From Myxococcus llanfairpwllgwyngyllgogerychwyrndrobwllllantysiliogogogochensis (GTDB taxonomy: Bacteria > Myxococcota > Myxococcia > Myxococcales > Myxococcaceae): 44,944 bases of DNA. The position numbers and the translations under genes are program-made. Below, one piece after another: positions 7,761 to 15,222 of the stretch. How positions within the stretch are numbered: position 1 is the stretch's first letter; every line of letters begins with the position of its first letter. The DNA lies in NCBI RefSeq assembly GCF_006636215.1, contig NZ_VIFM01000071.1, forward strand, positions 1-44,944, given 5' to 3'. Below the pieces are notes generated by a model. It was not told the DNA's origin and did not search any database. It worked only from the letters and a program-made list of their open reading frames with translations.

Positions 7761-9770
7761 ATGGAGCGTTTCAGCAAGGTCCTCGTCGCGAACCGGGGCG
7801 AAATCGCCGTGCGGGTGATTCGCACGTGCAAGCGGCTGGGCTATCGGACGGTGGCGGTGTTCTCCGAGGCGGACCAGGGCGCGCCGCACGTGCTCGCGGC
7901 GGACGAGGCGGTGCCGATTGGAGCGTCGCCCGCGAAGGAGTCCTACCTCGTCATCGACAAGCTCATCGGCGCGGCGAAGGCGTCGGGGGCACAGGCGATT
8001 CATCCGGGCTACGGCTTCCTCTCCGAAAACGCGGCCTTCTCTCGCGCGTGCAAGGAGGCGGGGCTCGTCTTCATCGGCCCGGACGCCGAGGCCATCACCC
8101 TGATGGGCAACAAGCGTCAGGCGAAGCTGCGGATGATTGCCGCCGGCGTGCCGTGCATTCCCGGCTACGAGGCATCGGACGCGGACGACGAGGCGCTGGC
8201 GGTGGAGGGCGAGCGCATCGGCTTCCCGCTAATGGTGAAGGCGGCGGCCGGTGGTGGTGGGCGCGGCATGCGACTGGTGCACGAGGCGTCGCAGCTCCGC
8301 GCCGCGCTGCGCGGGGCACGCTCGGAGTCCACCAACGCCTTCGGCAGCGGTGAGCTCATCCTGGAGCGGGCCGTCATCAACGCGCGGCACGTGGAGATTC
8401 AGGTCTTCGCGGATGAGCACGGCAACGTGGTGCACCTGGGTGAGCGCGACTGCTCGGTGCAGCGCCGTCACCAGAAGATTGTCGAGGAGAGCCCGTCCCC
8501 CGCCGTCAGCGCGGAGCTGCGAGAGCGGATGGGACAGGTGGCCGTCACCGCGGCCCAGACGATTGCCTACAAGGGCGCGGGCACCATCGAGTTCCTCCTC
8601 GCGCCGAGCGGCGAGTTCTACTTCATGGAGATGAACACCCGTCTCCAGGTGGAGCACCCCGTCACCGAGGAGATTACCGGCCTGGACCTGGTGGAGTGGC
8701 AGCTCCGCGTGGCCTCGGGCGAGGTGCTGCCGCGCGAGCAGAAGGACATCACGTGGAAGGGGCACGCCATCGAGGTGCGCCTGTGCGCCGAGGACCCGGC
8801 GAAACAATACGCACCGCAGGCGGGGAGGCTGTTGACGTGGCGGCTGCCCTCGCGCGAGGGCGTGCGAATCGACCATGGCGTGCGCGAGGGGCAGGACATT
8901 CCGCCCTTCTACGACTCCATGCAGGCGAAGGTGATTGCGTACGGCTCGGACCGGGAGCAGGCGCGGCGGCGACTGGTGGAGGCGCTGCACGAGCTCACCG
9001 TATTCGGTGTCACCACGAACAAGGCCCTGCTGCTCCACGTGCTGCAGGACGGGACATTCCGCTCCGGCGTCTACGACACGGGCTTCATCGGCAAGCACGC
9101 GGACGGCGCGACGCTGGCGCGGCTGTACGAGACGACTCCCCGTGAGCGGGCGCTGGCGGCGACGGCCCTCTTCCACGATGAGGCGCAGGTCCTCGCGAAG
9201 AGGAGCGGGCTGGACGGCTCGCTGGTGAACTGGAACACGGCGTACACGCATCCGGTGGCGATGACGCTGGAGGACCGGAGCGGTGAGTCGAAGGTCTCCG
9301 TGCGGCCGGTGTCTCCGTCGCGGTACGAGGTGAGCGCGGGTGGCGAGTCGTTCGAAGTCGGCGTGTTGGGGTTGGCGGACAGCGTGTTCCACTACTCCGT
9401 TGCCGGGGCGCGTGGCCGTGCGCGCTATCTCCGGAGCGGGGACTCGCTCTGGTTGGATTTGGGCGCCGGGGCACGCCGCCTCACGGACGTGACGTTTCGT
9501 CCGGCGAAATCGTCGGAGGGGGCGGGCACGGGCCGACTGCTCGCGCCGATGGACGGACGCATCCTGCGCGTGGATGCGAAGCCGGGCGACGTGGTGAAGC
9601 CGGGTGACGTCCTCCTCGTGCTGGAGGCGATGAAGATGGAGTTCCAGCTCGCGGCGGACATTCCCGGTGTCGTCGAGGCGGTGAATGCCTCGGCGGGTGG
9701 ACAGGTGTCCGCGAAGCAGTTGCTCGTGGTGCTCACGCCGGAGGCGAAGCCGAAGGAGCCGCCGGCCTGA
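7761..9770 (+). CDS. Acyl-CoA carboxylase biotin carboxylase/BCCP subunit, AtuF/LiuD-like
   Basis: 669 residues from ATG 7761, with GAGAGGAG upstream. The N-terminal biotin carboxylase has KVLVANRGEIAVRVIRTCKRLG, the ATP-grasp loop VKAAAGGGGRGMR, and EMNTRLQVEHPVTEEITGLD. A linker domain follows, and the C-terminus is a biotinyl domain with VLEAMKMEF, Lys625 being the biotinylation site. It carboxylates its own biotin with ATP and bicarbonate and hands CO2 to the carboxyltransferase encoded just upstream. Together they form an alpha/beta dodecamer of the MCC/GCC type in the cytoplasm. It is the third gene of the AtuA-carboxylase operon. The substrate is undecided between geranyl-, methylcrotonyl- and other enoyl-CoAs; the enzyme class is certain. 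Confidence 0.92.
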   Translation: MERFSKVLVANRGEIAVRVIRTCKRLGYRTVAVFSEADQGAPHVLAADEAVPIGASPAKESYLVIDKLIGAAKASGAQAIHPGYGFLSENAAFSRACKEAGLVFIGPDAEAITLMGNKRQAKLRMIAAGVPCIPGYEASDADDEALAVEGERIGFPLMVKAAAGGGGRGMRLVHEASQLRAALRGARSESTNAFGSGELILERAVINARHVEIQVFADEHGNVVHLGERDCSVQRRHQKIVEESPSPAVSAELRERMGQVAVTAAQTIAYKGAGTIEFLLAPSGEFYFMEMNTRLQVEHPVTEEITGLDLVEWQLRVASGEVLPREQKDITWKGHAIEVRLCAEDPAKQYAPQAGRLLTWRLPSREGVRIDHGVREGQDIPPFYDSMQAKVIAYGSDREQARRRLVEALHELTVFGVTTNKALLLHVLQDGTFRSGVYDTGFIGKHADGATLARLYETTPRERALAATALFHDEAQVLAKRSGLDGSLVNWNTAYTHPVAMTLEDRSGESKVSVRPVSPSRYEVSAGGESFEVGVLGLADSVFHYSVAGARGRARYLRSGDSLWLDLGAGARRLTDVTFRPAKSSEGAGTGRLLAPMDGRILRVDAKPGDVVKPGDVLLVLEAMKMEFQLAADIPGVVEAVNASAGGQVSAKQLLVVLTPEAKPKEPPA

Positions 9771-9985
9771 AGTTGCGGGCAACATCGCGCCCCGCATGTC
9801 CCTTGTCCCGGAGTGCGAGGGGAATGTCCGTGACGGGACTCCCACCTGTTCTGGGGTCCATGACGTTCGTGGACTGATGAGCAGGTGCGGGCGCCCCGCG
9901 GGACGGTGCGACCTTCCGGTTTCGGAACGAGGTGCTTTCTCTTGGAGCCATCGTCGTCAGGAGACGGTGGACCCGGAGTCGTGAC

Positions 9986-11062
9986 GTGGACCCCTCGGAA
10001 GCGCGTGAGAAACTGTCGCTGTACTGCCCCATCTCCCCGGAGCTGCATCCTCGCGCGGAGGAGGTGGAGGCGCGGAGCGTGGAGTGGATGACGCGTCACC
10101 GCATCTACCCCGATGAGCAGGAGTGGCTGCGGCTCTCCCGGATTCGTGTGGGGGAGTTCGTCGCGCGCATCATGCCTACGGGCACGGAGGCATCGCTCCA
10201 GGCCGCCGCCGACTTCGTCATGTGGCTCTTCGCGTTCGATGACGCCTTCTGCGACGAGGGCCGCTTCGGACAGCGGCCTCACGGGATGGCCGTTTATGCC
10301 GGTTGGTTGGGGCATCTGCTGGACTCGCCCCACGCGGAGGTGCTTCCCGAGGACCCGTATGCCCAGAGCCTGCGGGACTTGCGGCTGCGGATGGAGGTCC
10401 ATGCGAGCCCGGTGCAACTGCGTCGCTGGTCCGACGCGGTCCGCTCCTATCTGTACTCGCAGGTCTGGGAGGCGGCCAACCGAGACGACCAGCGCGTCTG
10501 CGACGTCGACAGCTACACGGTGCTCAGGCTCTACAGCGGCGCGGCGATGGTGTGTCCCACGCTCATCGACATCGTCAACCAGCACGAGGTGTCCACCGAG
10601 GAGCTGGCGCGTCCCCTGGTGCGCGCGGCGGGCGAGATGGCGGGGACGATTGTCGTCTGGGACAACGACCTCATCTCCCACGAAAAGGAATCGCGCCGCG
10701 GCGAGGACCAGCACAACCTCCTCTCGGTGTTGATGCACGAGCGCGGCTGCTCGATGGAGGAGGCCACTCGCGAGGCGGTGAGGATGCGGGACGCGGTGAT
10801 GGCGCTGTTCCTGCGATTGCTGGCGCAGGGACAGTCCAGTGCGAGTCTGGAACTGTCGCTGTACCTGAAGGGGCTGGGGAACTTCGTGCGCGCGAACATC
10901 GACTGGAGCAACCGGTCCGGTCGCTACTTCGAGCGAGAGGTGCGCTCCTCCGCGGAAGGCGTCGTGGCGCTCGAGATGCCTCTCGTGGACGTCACGACGC
11001 TGGAGCCGCTGCCCGTTCGCTCGATTCAGTGGTGGTGGGGCTGTGTGTCGTCGGAGGGCTGA
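9986..11062 (+). CDS. Class I terpene synthase (cyclase)
   Basis: 358 residues. Both metal-binding motifs are intact: the acidic motif FDDAFCDE (Asp85, Asp86, Glu91) and the NSE triad in NDLISHEKE (Asn227, Ser231, Glu235). The late Arg-Tyr of SGRYFE is also present. It ionises a prenyl diphosphate (probably farnesyl or geranyl diphosphate) with three Mg2+ and cyclises it. It lacks the second domain of geosmin synthase, and the product cannot be read from sequence. The start GTG 9986 has GGAG 7 nt upstream and begins right at the domain; GTG 9932 is the other option. It lies 215 bp downstream of the Atu-like carboxylase genes and its 3' end overlaps the convergent MFS gene by 37 bp. Confidence 0.88.
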   Translation: MDPSEAREKLSLYCPISPELHPRAEEVEARSVEWMTRHRIYPDEQEWLRLSRIRVGEFVARIMPTGTEASLQAAADFVMWLFAFDDAFCDEGRFGQRPHGMAVYAGWLGHLLDSPHAEVLPEDPYAQSLRDLRLRMEVHASPVQLRRWSDAVRSYLYSQVWEAANRDDQRVCDVDSYTVLRLYSGAAMVCPTLIDIVNQHEVSTEELARPLVRAAGEMAGTIVVWDNDLISHEKESRRGEDQHNLLSVLMHERGCSMEEATREAVRMRDAVMALFLRLLAQGQSSASLELSLYLKGLGNFVRANIDWSNRSGRYFEREVRSSAEGVVALEMPLVDVTTLEPLPVRSIQWWWGCVSSEG

Positions 11063-12249
11063 GCGCTGTTTCGGCTCAGTCCGAGCACGGCGAGTCCCAC
11101 GAGGCACAGGGCCGCGCCCGACGCACATACGCCCACCCAGCCCCAGTGGGTCCACGCGGTGGTGCCCAGCCAGGAGCCGCCCGCGCCGCCCGCGAAGTAC
11201 GTCACCATGTAGAGGGTGTTGAGGCGGCTGCGAGCCTCCGGGCGCAGGGCGTAGACGCGCGTCTGGTTGGAGATGTGGTTGCCCTGGGCGCCCAGGTCGA
11301 GCAGCACGACACCCAGCGCGATGCCCCACAGCCATTGGCCCAGCGGCCACATCAGCACGAAGGACAGGAGCAACACGGCGATGGCCAGCATGTTGATGCG
11401 CCGTCCCCCGTGCGAGTCCGCGTAGCGGCCCACGAGGGGGGCGATCAACGCGCCGACGACGCCGACGACTCCGAAGAGGCCGGCGACCTGGGGGCCGTAG
11501 TGCTGGGGGAGACTCTGGAGGTACAGGGCGAGCGTGGACCAGAAGACGCTGAAGGCGCCGAAGGTGAGTGCGCCGAGGACGGAGTGGATGCGCAGCACGG
11601 GCTCGGTGCGAGCCAGATGGACCAGCGAGCGCATCAGGTCCGGGTAGGGCATGGCGGCGACGGCCGGCTGCGAGGGCAGCGTGAAGCGCAGCAGCAGCGC
11701 GAGCAGGAGCATCATTCCGGCGGCGATCCAGAACATGGCGCGCCAGCCCAGGTGGGTGCCCACGAAGCCGGCGGCGGTGCGCGACAGGAGGATGCCGATG
11801 AGCAGGCCACTCATGACGGTTCCGACGACACGGCCGCGCTGTGCGGCGGGGGCTAGGTGCGCGGCGAAGGGCACGAGGAGCTGCGGGACGATGGTGGTGG
11901 CGCCCACGATGAAGCTGGCGAGCACGAGCCACGGAAGGGTGGGCGCGAGCGCGACGCCGACGAGGGCCAGGCTCACCAGCGCGGACATGGTGACGATGAC
12001 GCGCCGTCGCTCCAGGCTGTCGCCGAGCGGGACGATGAGCAGCATGCCCGCCGCATAGCCGACCTGGGTCAGCGTGGGCACGAGGCCGAGCGAGCTGCCG
12101 GAGGCGTTCAGCTCCCGGCCGATATCTCCGAGCAGGGGCTGGTTGTAATAGAGGTTCGCGGCGGTGGCGCCGGAGGCGGCGGCCATGAGCCACACCAGCC
12201 CGGAGCTGAGGGTGGTGTGAGACGGTTCCGAGGGTGCTCGTGTCGACAT
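11026..12249 (-). CDS. MFS transporter, 12-TM
   Basis: 407 residues with about twelve hydrophobic segments. An N-terminal ANLYYNQPLL motif is typical of one bacterial MFS group of small-molecule exporters, followed by VGYAAGMLLIVPLGDSLERRR (motif A region) between TM2 and TM3. It is an inner membrane, proton-coupled transporter; the substrate is unknown. The start ATG 12249 is the only good one. The gene converges on the terpene synthase and overlaps its last 37 bp, so export of the terpenoid is conceivable but only by proximity. The C-terminus after TM12 is short and polar with a His-rich end (DDTQPHHH). Confidence 0.88.
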   Translation of the reverse strand: MSTRAPSEPSHTTLSSGLVWLMAAASGATAANLYYNQPLLGDIGRELNASGSSLGLVPTLTQVGYAAGMLLIVPLGDSLERRRVIVTMSALVSLALVGVALAPTLPWLVLASFIVGATTIVPQLLVPFAAHLAPAAQRGRVVGTVMSGLLIGILLSRTAAGFVGTHLGWRAMFWIAAGMMLLLALLLRFTLPSQPAVAAMPYPDLMRSLVHLARTEPVLRIHSVLGALTFGAFSVFWSTLALYLQSLPQHYGPQVAGLFGVVGVVGALIAPLVGRYADSHGGRRINMLAIAVLLLSFVLMWPLGQWLWGIALGVVLLDLGAQGNHISNQTRVYALRPEARSRLNTLYMVTYFAGGAGGSWLGTTAWTHWGWVGVCASGAALCLVGLAVLGLSRNSAQPSDDTQPHHH

Positions 12250-12287
12250 GGGAGGCGCGGCGCACTCTCTTCCTGGAGTGCGCTCAG

Positions 12288-12530
12288 GTCCAGCGGCGTG
12301 TGAGGCGCGTCACGCCTGCTTGCTGGGTGCGGAGTGCGTGGGAGCACCGCGCGTGTGGAGGATGTGAGGTGTGCGCCCGGGTTCAACAGCGCGTGAGGCT
12401 CTCATCGCGCCTGTTAGTCCTGGTGGTCGAGGGGCGCGTGGGAGCACCGCGCGCGTGGAAGCCGCGAGGTCGATGGGTGTGAGGGAAGTAACGCCGGGCA
12501 AGGGAGTGCGCAGGGGTTCTCGTGGAGGAC
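12288..12530. repeat. Degenerate tandem repeat in intergenic region
   Basis: The 330-bp gap between the MFS gene and the oxygenase gene holds no convincing gene. Unit 1 (12288-12359) and unit 2 (12381-12459) share their order of blocks: GTCCAGCGGCGTGTGAGG / GTTCAACAGCGCGTGAGG, then CACGCCTG / TCGCGCCTG, then GCGTGGGAGCACCGCGCG-Y-GTGGA (12336-12359 and 12436-12459, nearly identical). A weaker third unit begins at about 12469. The period is roughly 90-100 bp. Confidence 0.6.
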
Positions 12531-12579
12531 AGGTGTGAGGTCGGGCTCCACGAGTGCGGGTCGGTGTAGGCTTCCGGGT

Positions 12580-13602
12580 ATGGCTGGAGTCACCACCGCG
12601 CCGGAGCGTCTGCCCGTCATCGACATGTCCCCGCTGTTCGACGCGTCCCCTTCCGAGGCACGGAAGCGGGTGGCGCGTGAAATCGAGCAGGCGTGTCGTG
12701 ACACCGGCTTCTTTTATGTCTCCGGCCACGGCGTCTCGGACGAGGTGCTCGCGCGGCTGGAGGAGGAGAGTCACCGTTTCTTCGCGCTGCCGCGTGAAGC
12801 GAAGGAGGCCATCGCCATGGCGCACGGCGGGCCTGCGTGGCGCGGCTGGTTCCCTCTGGGGGGCGAGCTGACGTCGGGGAAGCCGGACCGCAAGGAAGGG
12901 CTCTATCTGGGCACGGAGCTGGGGCCAGGGCATCCTCGGGTGAAGGCGGGCTGGCCGCTGCACGGTGCGAATCTGTGGCCGCCGGAGGTGCCGGGGCTGC
13001 GCGCGGTGGTGCTCGATTACATGGCCGGTGTCACTCGCGCGGCGCATGCGCTGATGGAGGGCGTGGCGGAGAGCCTGGGGTTGGAGCGGGAGTACTTCCA
13101 CCGGACGTACACGGCGGACCCCACGGTGTTGTTCCGTGTCTTCCACTACCCCGCGGAGCCCGAGCCCGCCGATGGTGAGGAGCGCTGGGGCGTGGGGGAG
13201 CACACGGACTACGGGCTGCTGACGTTGCTCGCGCAGGACTCGAATGGTGGGCTGCAGGTGAAGTCGCGGCGCGGGTGGGTGGAGGCACCGCCGCTTCCGG
13301 GGACCCTGGTGTGCAACATCGGCGACATGCTCGACCGGCTGACGGGCGGTTGGTATCGCTCCACGCCGCATCGGGTGAAGAACGTGAGTGGGCGAGACAG
13401 GCTCTCGTTCCCGCTCTTCTTCGACCCGGACTTCGCGGCGGAGGTCCAGCCGCTGCCGAATGTGGCTTCGGCGGATGTGGACGAGGACCGGGCTCGGCGT
13501 TGGGACGGAGCGAGCGTCCACGCGTTCGATGGCACCTACGGTGACTATCTGCTGGGGAAGGTGTCGAAGGTGTTCCCACAGCTCGTGCGGAGGGTGCTGT
13601 AG
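12580..13602 (+). CDS. 2-oxoglutarate/Fe(II)-dependent oxygenase, isopenicillin N synthase-like family
   Basis: 340 residues. The N-terminal DIOX_N part ([13 protein letters not shown] ... [15 protein letters not shown]) precedes a double-stranded beta-helix core. The Fe(II) ligands are His208 and Asp210 (HTDYG) and His264 (STPHRV). Arg274 and Ser276 (RLS) are in place to bind 2-oxoglutarate. This is a full-length, apparently active cytoplasmic oxygenase that would hydroxylate, desaturate or cyclise a small molecule. The ATG 12580 start agrees with the family N-terminus; the open frame upstream to 12535 is not conserved-looking. It stands alone on the plus strand with a convergent hairpin terminator after it, so its substrate cannot be guessed from operon partners. 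Confidence 0.88.
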   Translation: MAGVTTAPERLPVIDMSPLFDASPSEARKRVAREIEQACRDTGFFYVSGHGVSDEVLARLEEESHRFFALPREAKEAIAMAHGGPAWRGWFPLGGELTSGKPDRKEGLYLGTELGPGHPRVKAGWPLHGANLWPPEVPGLRAVVLDYMAGVTRAAHALMEGVAESLGLEREYFHRTYTADPTVLFRVFHYPAEPEPADGEERWGVGEHTDYGLLTLLAQDSNGGLQVKSRRGWVEAPPLPGTLVCNIGDMLDRLTGGWYRSTPHRVKNVSGRDRLSFPLFFDPDFAAEVQPLPNVASADVDEDRARRWDGASVHAFDGTYGDYLLGKVSKVFPQLVRRVL

Positions 13603-13614
13603 TTCACGCGTGGC

Positions 13615-13641
13615 GTCGAGGCGAAAGCCCCTCGCCTCGAC
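13615..13641. terminator. Hairpin terminator between convergent genes
   Basis: A perfect 10-bp stem (GTCGAGGCGA with TCGCCTCGAC) closes a 7-nt loop. It lies 12 bp after the oxygenase stop and 54 bp before the 3' end of the convergent MIP18-like gene. There is no U-tract on either strand, so it may be a weak or factor-aided terminator serving both directions. Confidence 0.5.
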
Positions 13642-13695
13642 CTCACCGCGCGCCGCGACGAGCGGACCCTCGGGCCCGCCGCGCGTCCGCGTCGC

Positions 13696-14073
13696 TCAGC
13701 TCCCGCTTGTCGCCGGTGCTTCCGTGCGCGGCAACAGGCGCCCACCCAGCATGGTGATGCGCCGAGCCGCCAGTCGCTCACGCGCCTCGGGCTGGATGTC
13801 CTGCGGCGTCCACTTCAGGTCGTGGTCGAACTCCACGTGCACCGACTCGACGCCCTCCTGACCCGTGAGGCGCTGCTCGATTTCCCGCATGAAGTACGCC
13901 GCCATCATGCACATGGGAGACGTGATGTGCAGCCGCACCGTCACCTTGCCGTCGCGGTGCTCCACGCTCTGGATGAGCCCCATCTCTCCAATGCCCAGCG
14001 GCACCCCCGTCGCCAGACTGCACGGGTCCGGAATCGACTGGATGCGCTCGCGCAGCGCCGCTTCCATCGTCAC
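13696..14073 (-). CDS. MIP18/DUF59 family metal-sulfur cluster assembly factor
   Basis: 125 residues. The family pattern is clear: IPDPCSLATGVPLGIGEMGLI near the N-terminus, a central DGKVTVRLHITSPMCMMAAYF and a closing strand-helix pair. The two cysteines in DPCS and SPMC are candidate metal or cluster ligands. Relatives (PaaD, SufT, MIP18) help load iron or Fe-S centres into enzymes. Its ATG overlaps the stop of the upstream amidohydrolase gene in an ATGA, showing tight coupling. This amidohydrolase plus DUF59 pair is known next to soluble diiron monooxygenase (propane monooxygenase type) genes in actinobacteria, so it may mature an iron enzyme encoded elsewhere. Confidence 0.85.
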   Translation of the reverse strand: MTMEAALRERIQSIPDPCSLATGVPLGIGEMGLIQSVEHRDGKVTVRLHITSPMCMMAAYFMREIEQRLTGQEGVESVHVEFDHDLKWTPQDIQPEARERLAARRITMLGGRLLPRTEAPATSGS

Positions 14074-15146
14074 GGCCGCGCCTCCTGCTGGTAGCTGTAG
14101 GGCTTGATGTCGCCCCTGGCGCGCTTGCGCGAGAACTCATCGTTCTCGATGCGCTTCTTCACCGCCTCGATGTCCACCCCGGCGTAGCGCGCGTAGTTGT
14201 CGCAGAGAATCATCCGCTTCACCTCCGGCGTCACCTGCATGCCCGCCATCTGCACCAGTTCCTCGGGCAGTTGGAAGTCGTGCCAGAACTTGTGCAGCGC
14301 CGGCTGCGGATGGCTGAACACCGTCCCGGAGCCCCACATGATTTTCGACGGGCCCGCCCACTTGAGCAGCGCGGCCAGCGACTCCGCGAACCAGCGCTCC
14401 CGCTTCACCAGCAACGCGCCCGTCACCTCCAGGTTGACGTACACGTTGGGGAACAACGACAGCTGCATGCCCGTCTCGTCCAGGAACGCCATGCCGCCGT
14501 GGACGATTTCGAAGTTCAGGTCCGGGAACGCATCCGCCGCGCCGCCGATGTCGTCGACCTTGTACGGCTCCAGCGGCACCGCCCCCATCGGCAGGCCCTT
14601 GTGCACCGCGATGTTCTTGATGCCCAGCTTGCGCGCCCGCTCGAACAGGGGGAACGCGATGCTCGGGTCATCCATCCGCCAGCCGGTGTGCTTGAACGAG
14701 TCCCCCAGCCACGCCGCCGGATAGAGCTTCAGGCCCGTGGGCTTGAGCTCCTCCGCCTGCCGCTCCAGGTCCTCCAGCGCCGCCGTGCCCCGCAGCGGGT
14801 CCACGCCCGCGTAGACGAGGAAGCGGTCCGGGAAGCGCCGCTTGATGTCCACCGTCTTCTCGTACGAACACAGCCCATCCGTGTAGAGCGTCTGGAGCGG
14901 CAGCACGTGGTGCACCGCCAGGTCGATGTCGCTCTCCACGAAGAGGATGTGCGCCAGCTCGTCCACGGACCAGTCCTTCATGAACTGGTCGGCCTGCGGG
15001 ACGCGGTGCGAGTCGTTGGACAACCCGCTGTGCAGTCCGAAGATGAGCTGTGCCAGGGACTCGGCGTACTTCCCCGCGCGCCAGTTGGACGGGTGCAGGT
15101 TGTACGCATGCGTAACCGCATCGATGACGAAACCGCCGCCAATCAC
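14070..15146 (-). CDS. Amidohydrolase-2 family protein (TIM barrel)
   Basis: 358 residues. The start is GTG 15146, preceded by AGGGAG with 6-nt spacing; the frame is open further upstream but has no comparable ribosome site. Barrel motifs are visible: VIDAVTHAYNLHP (strand 1), YAGVDPLRG, TGLKLYPAAW, AVHKGLPMG, FEIVHGGMAF and IMWGSGTVFSHP. The usual HxH of strand 1 reads HAY, so the second histidine is replaced. That resembles, as I recall it, the amidohydrolase encoded beside actinobacterial propane monooxygenases, whose role may be in enzyme maturation rather than hydrolysis. It forms a two-gene operon with the MIP18-like gene. The family is certain; function and any requirement for a diiron partner are inferred. 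Confidence 0.82.
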   Translation of the reverse strand: MIGGGFVIDAVTHAYNLHPSNWRAGKYAESLAQLIFGLHSGLSNDSHRVPQADQFMKDWSVDELAHILFVESDIDLAVHHVLPLQTLYTDGLCSYEKTVDIKRRFPDRFLVYAGVDPLRGTAALEDLERQAEELKPTGLKLYPAAWLGDSFKHTGWRMDDPSIAFPLFERARKLGIKNIAVHKGLPMGAVPLEPYKVDDIGGAADAFPDLNFEIVHGGMAFLDETGMQLSLFPNVYVNLEVTGALLVKRERWFAESLAALLKWAGPSKIMWGSGTVFSHPQPALHKFWHDFQLPEELVQMAGMQVTPEVKRMILCDNYARYAGVDIEAVKKRIENDEFSRKRARGDIKPYSYQQEARP

Positions 15147-15222
15147 CAGGAACTCCCTTCGGATGCGCACCGGGAAATCCGGCGCGGTGAAGTCTCACTC
15201 ATTCGTGGCAAGCCCGGCGACG

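Noticed and set aside
10303..11856. Long plus-strand open frame (517 codons) over terpene cyclase and MFS genes
   Set aside because: It spans two genes on opposite strands in another frame and has composition typical of antisense noise.
9425..12265. Minus-strand frame of 946 codons covering the carboxylase end, the cyclase and the MFS gene
   Set aside because: No motif is seen, composition is Arg/Pro/His-rich, and the underlying genes on both strands are certain.
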